From contig NZ_BEWB01000007.1 of the NCBI RefSeq assembly GCF_003112555.1, forward strand, positions 186,001 through 250,000: DNA of 64,000 bases, in the 5' to 3' direction. Position 1 is the stretch's first letter; each line of letters opens with the position of its first letter. The notes beneath the pieces are model-generated. The model saw only the letters and a program-made list of their open reading frames with translations, made no database searches and was not told where the DNA came from. Of this stretch, positions 57,184 to 64,000 are shown piece after piece. Position numbers and translations under genes: made by a program. The stretch comes from Streptomyces coelicoflavus (GTDB taxonomy: Bacteria; Actinomycetota; Actinomycetes; Streptomycetales; Streptomycetaceae).

Positions 57184-59313
57184 ATGACCACCCACCGCAT
57201 CCGCGTCGGCATCGACGTGGGCGGAACCTTCACCGACGCCGTGGCGGTCGACGCCACGACGCTCCGGCTCGTGGGCCAGGTGAAGGTCCCCACGAGCCAC
57301 CATCACGAGGACGGTGTCGCGCACGGCATCGTCGAGGCGCTCGACCGGCTGCTGACGCAGACCGGACACGCACCCGCCGACGTGGCCTTCCTGGCACACG
57401 GCACGACCCAGGCTACCAACGCCCTGCTGGAGGGCGACGTCGCCACCGTCGGCCTGCTCGGCATCGGCACCGGCGCGGGGACGTACTTCACCCGCAGGCT
57501 CGCCACCCTCGCCAAGCTCGAACTCACCCCCGGCAAACGGCTCCCGCTGCACTACGCGCACGTGCCCGACCCCGAGGACGCCCCCGCCGTACGGGCCGCC
57601 GTCGAACAGCTCACGGCCGCCGGTGCCCAGGCACTGGTGGCCAGCGAACCCTTCGGCGTCGACCGCCCCGAGGGCGAGGAGGCGGTCGCCGACGCGGCCC
57701 GCACCACCGGCCTGCCGACCACCGCCGCGCACGAGATCACCTCCCTGTACGGGCTGCGCAAGCGCACCCGCACCGCCGTCGTCAACGCGGCGATCCTGCC
57801 GCGCATGCTGGCCACCGCCGACCTCGTCGACGCCTCCATCACCAAGGCGGGCGTCACCGCGCCGCTGATGGTGATGCGCTGCGACGGGGGAGTGATGTCC
57901 CTGGACGAGATGCGCCGCAGGCCCCTGCTGACCGTGCTGTCCGGCCCGGCCGCCGGGGTCGCGGGCGCGCTGATGCAGGAACGCGTCAGCGAGGGCGTGT
58001 TCCTGGAGACCGGCGGCACCTCCACCGACATCAGCGTCGTCAAGCGCGGCAAGGTCGCGGTACGGCACGCCGTGCTGCTCGGCCGGACCTCCTACCTCAA
58101 CGCCCTCGACGTCCGTACCGTCGGCGTCGGCGGCGGCTCCATGGTCCGCGTCTCCGGCGGCCGGGTCACCGGCACCGGCCCGCGAAGCGCGCACATCGCC
58201 GGGCTGCCGTACGCCTGTTACGCCGACCCGGCCGATCTGCGGGACGCGAAGCTGACCACCATCAGCCCGCTGCCCGGCGATCCCGCCGACTACGCCGTCC
58301 TCGACGCGGCCGGCGGCCGGTTCGCGCTCACCATGACCTGCGCCGCCAACGCGCTCGGCCGGGTCCCCGAGGGCGACTTCGCCCACGCCGACCCGGACAC
58401 CGCCCGCGCCGCCCTCGCCCCGCTCGCCGCCGCCCTCGGTACCGACGTGGACACCGCGGCCGCCCGGCTTCTGGACGCCGGCACCGACCAGGTGAAGTCC
58501 GTCGTGGACGACCTCGTACGCGAGTACCGCCTCGACACCGACACCGCCGTCCTGGTCGGCGGGGGCGGCGGTGCCGCCTCGGTCACCCCGCACCTGGCCG
58601 CCCGCACCGACATGACCGGCCGCATCGCGCAGCACAGCGAAGTCATCAGCCCCATCGGCGTCGCCCTCGCCCTGGTGCGCGAACAGGTCGAGCGGATCGT
58701 GCCGGGCGCCACCCAGGAGCAGATCCTCGCCGTCCGCGCCGAGGCCGAGCGCGCCGTGGTCGAACAGGGCGCCGCCGCCGACGGCGTCGAGGTCGAGGTC
58801 ACCGTCGACCCGCAGACCAACGTCGTACGCGCCGTCGCCACCGGTGCCACCGAACTGCGCACCCAGGACCGGGCCCACCGCGCCGACGACGCCGAACGCC
58901 TGCGACTGGCCGCCACCAGCCTCAAGACCGACCCGTCGAAGGTGCACGTCCTCGCGGGCACCCCCGCCCACACCGTGTACGGCACCGACGTCCACCGCCG
59001 TTTCCGGCCCGTCCGCCACCCGGTGCGGGTCGTCGACGCCGACGGGGTCGTCCGCCACCACGCGCCCGACGCCCGGGTCGAGGCGACCACCGTCGCCGCC
59101 GCCCCCGAGGTGCTGGCCAAGCTGGTCGCCGAGCACACCTCCTACGGCGACGGAGGCGTCCGCGCCCCCGCCGTACGGCTGCTGCTCGGCTCCCGCATCG
59201 CCGACCTCTCCGGCGTCCTGGACCCGCAGCCGCTGCTCGCCCTCGCCCGCAGCGAACTGCGCTCGCGCGCTGCCGACGAACCGTTGGTCGCCGTACTGGA
59301 GGTGCGGGAATGA
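57184..59313 (+). CDS. Hydantoinase/oxoprolinase family protein, HyuA type
   Basis: 709 residues. The N-terminal Hydant_A_N domain has the ATP-binding start RVGIDVGGTFTDAVAVDA (about 6-23) and FLAHGTTQATNALLEG. The central domain carries VMRCDGGVMSLDEMRRRPLLTVLSGPAAGVAGAL and VFLETGGTSTDISVVKRG, and the last 200 residues form the C-terminal domain. The family hydrolyses cyclic amides (hydantoins, 5-oxoproline) or carboxylates ketones with ATP, normally with a HyuB partner. No HyuB gene is present here. ATG 57184 follows AAGGAGG. The reaction therefore remains open. Confidence 0.9.
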   Translation: MTTHRIRVGIDVGGTFTDAVAVDATTLRLVGQVKVPTSHHHEDGVAHGIVEALDRLLTQTGHAPADVAFLAHGTTQATNALLEGDVATVGLLGIGTGAGTYFTRRLATLAKLELTPGKRLPLHYAHVPDPEDAPAVRAAVEQLTAAGAQALVASEPFGVDRPEGEEAVADAARTTGLPTTAAHEITSLYGLRKRTRTAVVNAAILPRMLATADLVDASITKAGVTAPLMVMRCDGGVMSLDEMRRRPLLTVLSGPAAGVAGALMQERVSEGVFLETGGTSTDISVVKRGKVAVRHAVLLGRTSYLNALDVRTVGVGGGSMVRVSGGRVTGTGPRSAHIAGLPYACYADPADLRDAKLTTISPLPGDPADYAVLDAAGGRFALTMTCAANALGRVPEGDFAHADPDTARAALAPLAAALGTDVDTAAARLLDAGTDQVKSVVDDLVREYRLDTDTAVLVGGGGGAASVTPHLAARTDMTGRIAQHSEVISPIGVALALVREQVERIVPGATQEQILAVRAEAERAVVEQGAAADGVEVEVTVDPQTNVVRAVATGATELRTQDRAHRADDAERLRLAATSLKTDPSKVHVLAGTPAHTVYGTDVHRRFRPVRHPVRVVDADGVVRHHAPDARVEATTVAAAPEVLAKLVAEHTSYGDGGVRAPAVRLLLGSRIADLSGVLDPQPLLALARSELRSRAADEPLVAVLEVRE

Positions 59314-59942
59314 GCGCGTCCCGGGCCCCGGTGACGGACGGTCTCGCCGCCACCGACGACATCGGCTGGGCCGTACGGCTGCTGGCCGCCACCCCGACCC
59401 ACGAGCACCGCGACCCGGAGCTGCTGCGCCGGTGGGCGCGGGCGGCCGACGCGTTCGGCGCCGCGCTCGCGCCCGTCGGATGCGAGGCGAGGGTCGTGGA
59501 GCGCGACGGCGGTCTGGAGCTGGGGCTGCTCGCCCGCTACACCTCCAGACCGCCCACGGTGGAGCTCTTCACCGACACCCTCGCGCTCGCCGAACGGGTC
59601 GTCGACGCCCGGGGCTGGCGCGACTGGTATCCGCCCGGTTCCGTACGGGCGGCCGCCCTCGCCCACGAGGCGGTGCACGTCCACCTCCACCATGGCCCCG
59701 CGAAGGCCGCCCTGAAGCACGCCCTGGGCCACAGTGCCCTGCGCCTGGGCCGCCTGCGCGTACCCGGCCACGTCGCCGGTGCCGAAGAGGTGGCCGCCCA
59801 CGCCTACGCCCGTACCGTCTGCGGACTCGGCCGCAGCCCCCTGCTGCTGACCGCCGCCCTGGCCGCCGAGGCCGAGGCCCGGTCCGGCTCCGCGAACGGG
59901 AGCAACCCACCACCCGCACGTGACGCAAGAAGAGAGAACTGA
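59310..59942 (+). CDS. Unknown protein with HExxH motif, next to HyuA
   Basis: 210 residues, cytoplasmic. HEAVH at residues 119-123, in a His-rich helix (AALAHEAVHVHLHHGPAKAAL), and a later Glu-rich helix (VAGAEEVAAHAYARTV, about 155-170) look like a zinc-metallopeptidase-type site with a third ligand. The N-terminus (DIGWAVRLLAATPTHEHRDPELLRRWARAADAFG) is helical. I know no named family. Its start overlaps the HyuA stop (AATGA), so it is produced with HyuA and may be its functional partner. Its role is unproven; the motif could also be structural. Confidence 0.75.
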   Translation: MSASRAPVTDGLAATDDIGWAVRLLAATPTHEHRDPELLRRWARAADAFGAALAPVGCEARVVERDGGLELGLLARYTSRPPTVELFTDTLALAERVVDARGWRDWYPPGSVRAAALAHEAVHVHLHHGPAKAALKHALGHSALRLGRLRVPGHVAGAEEVAAHAYARTVCGLGRSPLLLTAALAAEAEARSGSANGSNPPPARDARREN

Positions 59943-59945
59943 CCC

Positions 59946-61226
59946 ATGGGTGTCGTCATCCTCCTCGTCATGGCGGCCGGCGTCGCCGCGATGCTCACCC
60001 GCAAGCTGCCCACCGCCTTCGCGCTGGTGCTGCTGGCCGTGGTCATCGCCTTCCTCTCCGGCGCGCCCCTGACGGGCAAGAACAGCGTCCTGGACACCGT
60101 GCTCCAGGAGGGCGCCCCGGCGCTCGCGGCGACGATGGTCGCCATCATCCTCGGCTCCTGGCTCGGCAAGCTGCTCGACGAGACCGGCATCGCCGGCACC
60201 CTCGTCCGCAAGATCGTCGAGTTCGGCGGCGACCGGCCCACCGTCGTCGCCCTCGGCGTCCTCGCCGTCTCCGCGCTCGTCGGCACCGTCACCGGCTCCG
60301 CGCCCGCCGCGATGCTGGCCGGGATCATCGGCATCCCCGCGATGGTCGCGGTCGGCGTGCCCAAGGTGACCGCCGCGGGCACGGTCCTGATGGGCATCGC
60401 GGTCGGCGTCCCCTTCGAACTGCCGGTCTGGCAGTTCTTCTCCACCGCGCTCGACCTGCCCGTCGACACCGTCCGCGGCTTCATGGTGAAGCTCTTCCCG
60501 TTCGCCCTGGTCGCCGCCGTCGCCTACGTCGTCATTGAGAACCGGCGCCGCGGCACCGAGCACGCCTGGTCGCTCAAGTCGGTCTCCGCGCGCCCGGCCC
60601 CGCGCCGCGAACGCCTCGGCGACGCACCCTGGTACGCGCTGCTCGCCCCCGTGGTCCCGCTGGTCCTGGCCCTCGGCCTGGACGTGGCCATCATCCCCTC
60701 GATGCTGGCCGGTGTGCTCTACGCGCTGGTCACCACCACCCGGCCCGGCGAGATGAACAAGCGGCTGCTGCGCACCCTGTACGGCGGCTTCGAGGTGGCC
60801 GCGCCGCCGCTCGCCCTGTTCGTGGCGATCGGCATCCTGCTCGCCGCCGTCAAACTCCCCGGCGCGGTGGACGCCCTGGAGCCGCTGATGAAGGCGGTCA
60901 GCCCGCAGAACCCGGTGCTGTTCGTCATCGTCTTCACCGTGCTGGTGCCGCTGTGCCTGTACCGCGGCCCGCTCAACGTGTTCGGGCTCGGCGCGGGCAT
61001 CGCGGGCGTCCTCATCGCCACCGGCATCTACCCGGCCGTCGCCGTCCTCGGCATGGCCACCTCGTACAACCAGGTCTTCGGCGTCGCCGACCCGACCAGC
61101 ACGCAGACCGTGTGGGCCGCGCAGTACGCGGGTGTCAGCCCGCAGCAGGTCATGGTCCGCACCCTGCCCTACGTGTGGCTGGTCGCCCTGGGCGGCATGT
61201 GCGTCACCGCCGCCCTGTACCTGTGA
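59946..61226 (+). CDS. Citrate/gluconate-type (CitMHS/GntP-like) membrane transporter
   Basis: 426 residues with about eleven predicted membrane helices and two inverted-repeat-like halves. Typical features are ILGSWLGKLLDETGIAGTLVRKIVEFGG and LVGTVTGSAPAAMLAGIIGIPAMVAVGVPKVTAAGTVLMGIAVGVPFELPVWQ, the conserved re-entrant regions of the ion-transporter superfamily. It probably imports an organic anion with protons or sodium. It follows the HExxH gene by 3 bp, so its substrate is most likely the substrate or product of the FAD oxidoreductase and HyuA enzymes. Confidence 0.85.
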   Translation: MGVVILLVMAAGVAAMLTRKLPTAFALVLLAVVIAFLSGAPLTGKNSVLDTVLQEGAPALAATMVAIILGSWLGKLLDETGIAGTLVRKIVEFGGDRPTVVALGVLAVSALVGTVTGSAPAAMLAGIIGIPAMVAVGVPKVTAAGTVLMGIAVGVPFELPVWQFFSTALDLPVDTVRGFMVKLFPFALVAAVAYVVIENRRRGTEHAWSLKSVSARPAPRRERLGDAPWYALLAPVVPLVLALGLDVAIIPSMLAGVLYALVTTTRPGEMNKRLLRTLYGGFEVAAPPLALFVAIGILLAAVKLPGAVDALEPLMKAVSPQNPVLFVIVFTVLVPLCLYRGPLNVFGLGAGIAGVLIATGIYPAVAVLGMATSYNQVFGVADPTSTQTVWAAQYAGVSPQQVMVRTLPYVWLVALGGMCVTAALYL

Positions 61227-61268
61227 CACATCCGTACGTGTGACCTCCCCCCTCACCCAGGAGTCGAC

Positions 61269-62273
61269 ATGCACGAGCCGCACCTCGACCGCCGTCTGTT
61301 CCTGAAGGGCACGGCCGCCACCGGCGCCGCCCTCGCCCTGGGCGCCACCGCCGCGCCCACCGCCTCCGCGGCGCCCGGCGGATTCCCCGACTACACCTAC
61401 GTCCGCACCCTGCTGACGCCGTCCAAGCTGGCCTACAACCCCACCGGCGAGATCATCTTCCCGACCGTCCGGGGCGTCTACGACCGGCTGCCCGCGAGCG
61501 GCCGGCTCGGCCGCTACTACCTCTACTACGCCCCGCACGACGCGCCCGGCGGCATCTGCCTGGCCTACGGCGACTCACTGGAGGGGCCGTTCACGGAGTA
61601 CCCGCACAACCCGATCGTCTCCAACAAGTGGTCGCCGCACTACTCCGTCAGCCACGTCTCCTCGCCGCACGTGATGTGGCACGCGGGGCGGAAGGAGATG
61701 TGGCTGTACTTCCACGGCGAGAACACCACGACCAGGCTCGCCCGGTCCGCCGACGGTATCCACTTCACCTACGACAAGGTCGTGCTGACCACCTCGATGC
61801 TGCCCTCCGGCACCACCGAGACCTCCTACGCTCGGGTCTTCCCGCACGAACTGCCCTCGCGCGGCGCCCACTACGTCATGGTCTTCATGGTCAACAACAC
61901 CACCAACCACCGTGACATCGGCTGGGGCTGGTCCGCCGACGGCCGTTCCTGGACGTTCGCCCAGGAGCCCCTGGTGCGCCACGGCGACGTCGGCGCGGTC
62001 AACGTCGGCGGCCCGCACCTGCTGCACCGGAACGACAGCACGTACGTCGTCTACAACAAGGACAAGGAGAGCGGCGGCGACCTGATGATCACCGAGGTCG
62101 GCAACGACTTCTCGCTCCGCAGGCACCTCGGCGTCTTCTACGACTCCCGCGGCTCCGCACCGGAGAACGGCCGCGCGGCGTCGCCGAGTTTCGGCACCGA
62201 CCACGGGGTCCCGTACATGATCTACGAGGCGGGGGAGCGGCTGGCCGGCTCGATCGCGATGGCCCGGGGCTGA
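61269..62273 (+). CDS. Tat-exported beta-propeller protein, glycoside-hydrolase-43-like
   Basis: 334 residues. A clear twin-arginine signal (DRRLFLKGTAATGAALALG, residues 7-25) ends at PTASA. The mature part repeats W/Y-rich beta blades: GRYYLYYAPHDAPGGICLAYGDSLEGPFTEYPHNPIVSN, MWHAGRKEMWLYFHGENTTTRLARSADGIHF, YVMVFMVNNTTNHRDIGWGWSADGRSWTF. These match the five-bladed propeller seen in GH43, GH117 and GH130-like enzymes. Catalytic residues cannot be assigned with confidence. As the last gene of the operon it may release the imported substrate outside the cell. Confidence 0.82.
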   Translation: MHEPHLDRRLFLKGTAATGAALALGATAAPTASAAPGGFPDYTYVRTLLTPSKLAYNPTGEIIFPTVRGVYDRLPASGRLGRYYLYYAPHDAPGGICLAYGDSLEGPFTEYPHNPIVSNKWSPHYSVSHVSSPHVMWHAGRKEMWLYFHGENTTTRLARSADGIHFTYDKVVLTTSMLPSGTTETSYARVFPHELPSRGAHYVMVFMVNNTTNHRDIGWGWSADGRSWTFAQEPLVRHGDVGAVNVGGPHLLHRNDSTYVVYNKDKESGGDLMITEVGNDFSLRRHLGVFYDSRGSAPENGRAASPSFGTDHGVPYMIYEAGERLAGSIAMARG

Positions 62274-62293
62274 CGGGCGCCCGACACGACAGC

Positions 62294-62326
62294 GGGGCCG
62301 CCCGTCCGGACAGGACGGGCGGCCCC
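62294..62326. terminator. Bidirectional terminator
   Basis: A 14-bp perfect stem (GGGGCCGCCCGTCC with 62313-62326) and a 5-base loop lie between the convergent propeller and exporter genes. Confidence 0.85.
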
Positions 62327-62344
62327 ACCGCGGTCGGGTGCCTG

Positions 62345-63961
62345 CTACGCGACGGGCGCCGCCGGGTCCTTGTCGGCCGGTGCGGCCGGGCCCTCGCCGG
62401 ACTCCTCGGCCAGACGCTCCATGCCGCTGGTGGTCTTCAGCGGCTTCTCCTTGATGAACACCACGGCGACCAGCGCCAGCACCGCGAACGGCGTGGCGAT
62501 CAGGAACAGGTCGGCCGTGGCGACCGCGTAGGCGTGCTCCACGATCGTCCGCATCGGGGCGGGCAGCGTGGACATGTCCGGGACGCTGCTCCCGCCGGAG
62601 CCCTCTCCACCCGGGACGGTGATGCCCGCGTCGCTCAGTCCCTTGGTCGTCTCGCTGGCGACCCGGTTGGCGAGGATCGCGCCGAGGACGCTGACGCCGA
62701 TCGTGCCGCCCATGCTGCGGAAGAACGACAGCACGGAGGTCGCGGCGCCCAGGTCGGCGGCCGGCACGTCGTTCTGGGCGGCCAGCACCAGGTTCTGCAT
62801 CAGCATGCCGACGCCGACGCCCAGGATCGCCATGTAGAGGCTGAGCAGGCCGAAGCTGGTCTTCGCGTCGATCGTGGCCAGCAGCGCCAGGCCGACGGCC
62901 ATGATCACCGCGCCCGCCACCAGGTACCGCTTCCACTTGCCGGTCCGGCTGATCACCTGTCCGGCGACGGTGGAGGACACCAGCAGGCCGAGGATCATCG
63001 GCAGGCTCATCAGACCGGCGACGGTCGGCGACTTGCCCAGGGAGATCTGGAAGTACTGCGAGAGGAAGACGGTCCCGCCGAACATGGCGACACCGACCAG
63101 GAGGCTGGCGACGGTGGTGAGGGTGACCGTGCGGTTGCGGAAGATGCCGAGCGGGATGACCGGCTCGGCGGTGCGGGCCTCGACGAACACCGCCGCGACC
63201 AGCAGCAGGACGCCGCCGACCGTGAGGGCACCCGTCTGCCAGGACGCCCAGTCGAACTCGTTGCCGGCCAGCGACACCCAGATGAGCAGCGCGCAGACAC
63301 CGGCGACGATCAGGAAGGCGCCGAGCCAGTCGATGCGCGCCTCGCGCTTCACGGTGGGCAGGCGCAGGGTGCGCTGGAGCAGGGCGATGGCGAGCAGCGC
63401 GAACGGCACGCCGATGAAGAAGCACCAGCGCCAGCCCAGCCACGAGGTGTCCACCAGGACGCCGCCGACCAGCGGCCCGGCCACGGTGCCCACCGCGAAG
63501 ACGGCGCCGAAGATACCGGCGTACTTGCCCAGCTGGCGGGGCGGGATGACGGAGGCCATCACGACCTGCGCGAGGGCGGTCAGACCGCCCGCGCCGATGC
63601 CCTGCACGACCCGGCTGAAGATCAGCAGCCCGACCCCGTGCGAGAAGCCGGCCAGCAGCGAGCCGACCACGAACATGCTCAGCGACAGCTGGAGCAGCAG
63701 CTTCTTGTTGAAGAGGTCGGAGAGCTTGCCCCACAGGGGCACCGTCGCGGTCATCGCGAGCAGCTCGGAGGTGACGACCCACGTGTAGGAGGACTGGCTG
63801 GCGCCCAGGTCGGCGATGATCGTGGGCAGCGCGTTCGCCACGACGGTGCCGGCCAGGATCGCGACGAACATGCCGGCCATCAGGCCCGACATCGCCTGGA
63901 GTATCTGCCGGTGGTTCATGGAGGTGGGCGGCGCGTCGGCAGGCGCCTGTGCAGCGGTCAC
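62345..63961 (-). CDS. MFS drug exporter of the DHA2 (EmrB/QacA) family
   Basis: 538 residues with about fourteen predicted membrane helices. Family signs are NALPTIIADLGASQSSYTWVVTSELLAMTATVPLWGKLSDLFNKK (motif A region, about 48-92), the motif C-like GTVAGPLVGGVLVDTSWLGWRWCFFIGVPF, and the large extracytoplasmic loop between the last helices (about 447-490, Gly/Ser rich). It probably expels a lipophilic or cationic compound by proton antiport. The start is GTG 63961, 40 bp from the window end. Any regulator would lie beyond the window. Confidence 0.93.
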   Translation of the reverse strand: MTAAQAPADAPPTSMNHRQILQAMSGLMAGMFVAILAGTVVANALPTIIADLGASQSSYTWVVTSELLAMTATVPLWGKLSDLFNKKLLLQLSLSMFVVGSLLAGFSHGVGLLIFSRVVQGIGAGGLTALAQVVMASVIPPRQLGKYAGIFGAVFAVGTVAGPLVGGVLVDTSWLGWRWCFFIGVPFALLAIALLQRTLRLPTVKREARIDWLGAFLIVAGVCALLIWVSLAGNEFDWASWQTGALTVGGVLLLVAAVFVEARTAEPVIPLGIFRNRTVTLTTVASLLVGVAMFGGTVFLSQYFQISLGKSPTVAGLMSLPMILGLLVSSTVAGQVISRTGKWKRYLVAGAVIMAVGLALLATIDAKTSFGLLSLYMAILGVGVGMLMQNLVLAAQNDVPAADLGAATSVLSFFRSMGGTIGVSVLGAILANRVASETTKGLSDAGITVPGGEGSGGSSVPDMSTLPAPMRTIVEHAYAVATADLFLIATPFAVLALVAVVFIKEKPLKTTSGMERLAEESGEGPAAPADKDPAAPVA

Positions 63962-64000
63962 GGCTTCTCTTTCGGTGGTGGTCCTGTGGGGTCGCGAGCC

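Overview
The window is a 64-kb stretch of chromosome from a Streptomyces or a very close actinomycete. Evidence for this is the very high GC with GC-rich third codon positions, frequent GTG and TTG starts, many 4-bp ATGA/GTGA overlaps inside operons, sugar ABC importers without their own ATPase, a gas vesicle cluster in the Streptomyces order (gvpO-A-F-G-Y-Z-J-L-S-K), a perfect CebR box and a GH46 chitosanase. I saw no tRNA, rRNA, CRISPR array, insertion sequence or prophage. The content is that of a chromosome arm: secreted polysaccharide-active proteins, stress regulators and catabolic operons.

Layout. 0-0.4 kb: 5' part of a secreted chitosanase with a palindromic operator. 0.5-8 kb: partner-switching module of two large PP2C (RsbU/SpoIIE-type) phosphatases, an RsbW-like kinase, an RsbV-like STAS protein and a decayed GH10 xylanase. 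8-13 kb: divergent glpD/TetR and AGPS-like flavoprotein/diacylglycerol kinase genes, in the order I recall for M. tuberculosis Rv2249c-Rv2252. 13-15.6 kb: large HPII-type catalase with a sigma-B-type promoter, and a small secreted protein. 15.7-23.1 kb: carbohydrate ABC operon with a DUF2264 enzyme, a 2-hydroxyacid dehydrogenase and a DeoR/LacI hybrid regulator. 23.2-28.4 kb: complete gas vesicle operon. 28.4-31.9 kb: methyltransferase, SDR, TetR and zinc alcohol dehydrogenase. 31.9-36.8 kb: sortase-anchored DUF1996 protein, CebR-box LPMO and a TPR protein. 36.8-38.9 kb: TerD protein and a BlaI/M56-protease pair.

39-53.6 kb holds the most striking arrangement: an MPT70/MPT83-like fasciclin lipoprotein (39.2 kb), a lipid-modifying operon (FAD oxidase, DUF1365, two Cfa-type methyltransferases, DUF1295; 46.5-51.9 kb) and a SigK-like ECF sigma factor with its anti-sigma factor (52-53.3 kb). 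All three transcription units carry the same promoter-like signature, CCAATCC-N16-CGGATT(A/C)C. This looks like a compact equivalent of the mycobacterial SigK regulon. The first gene of the lipid operon also carries a TTA codon, so developmental (bldA) control is likely. Between these units lie a riboswitch-controlled cobalamin importer, an FMN reductase, an ABC-F resistance-type ATPase with a leader peptide, and an alpha/beta hydrolase.

53.6-64 kb: a GNAT acetyltransferase, then a LacI-controlled catabolic operon (FAD oxidoreductase, HyuA-type ATP-dependent amidohydrolase without a HyuB partner, an unknown HExxH protein, an anion transporter and a Tat-exported beta-propeller protein) whose substrate I cannot name, and finally a DHA2-type drug exporter. 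Perfect inverted-repeat terminators separate most convergent units.
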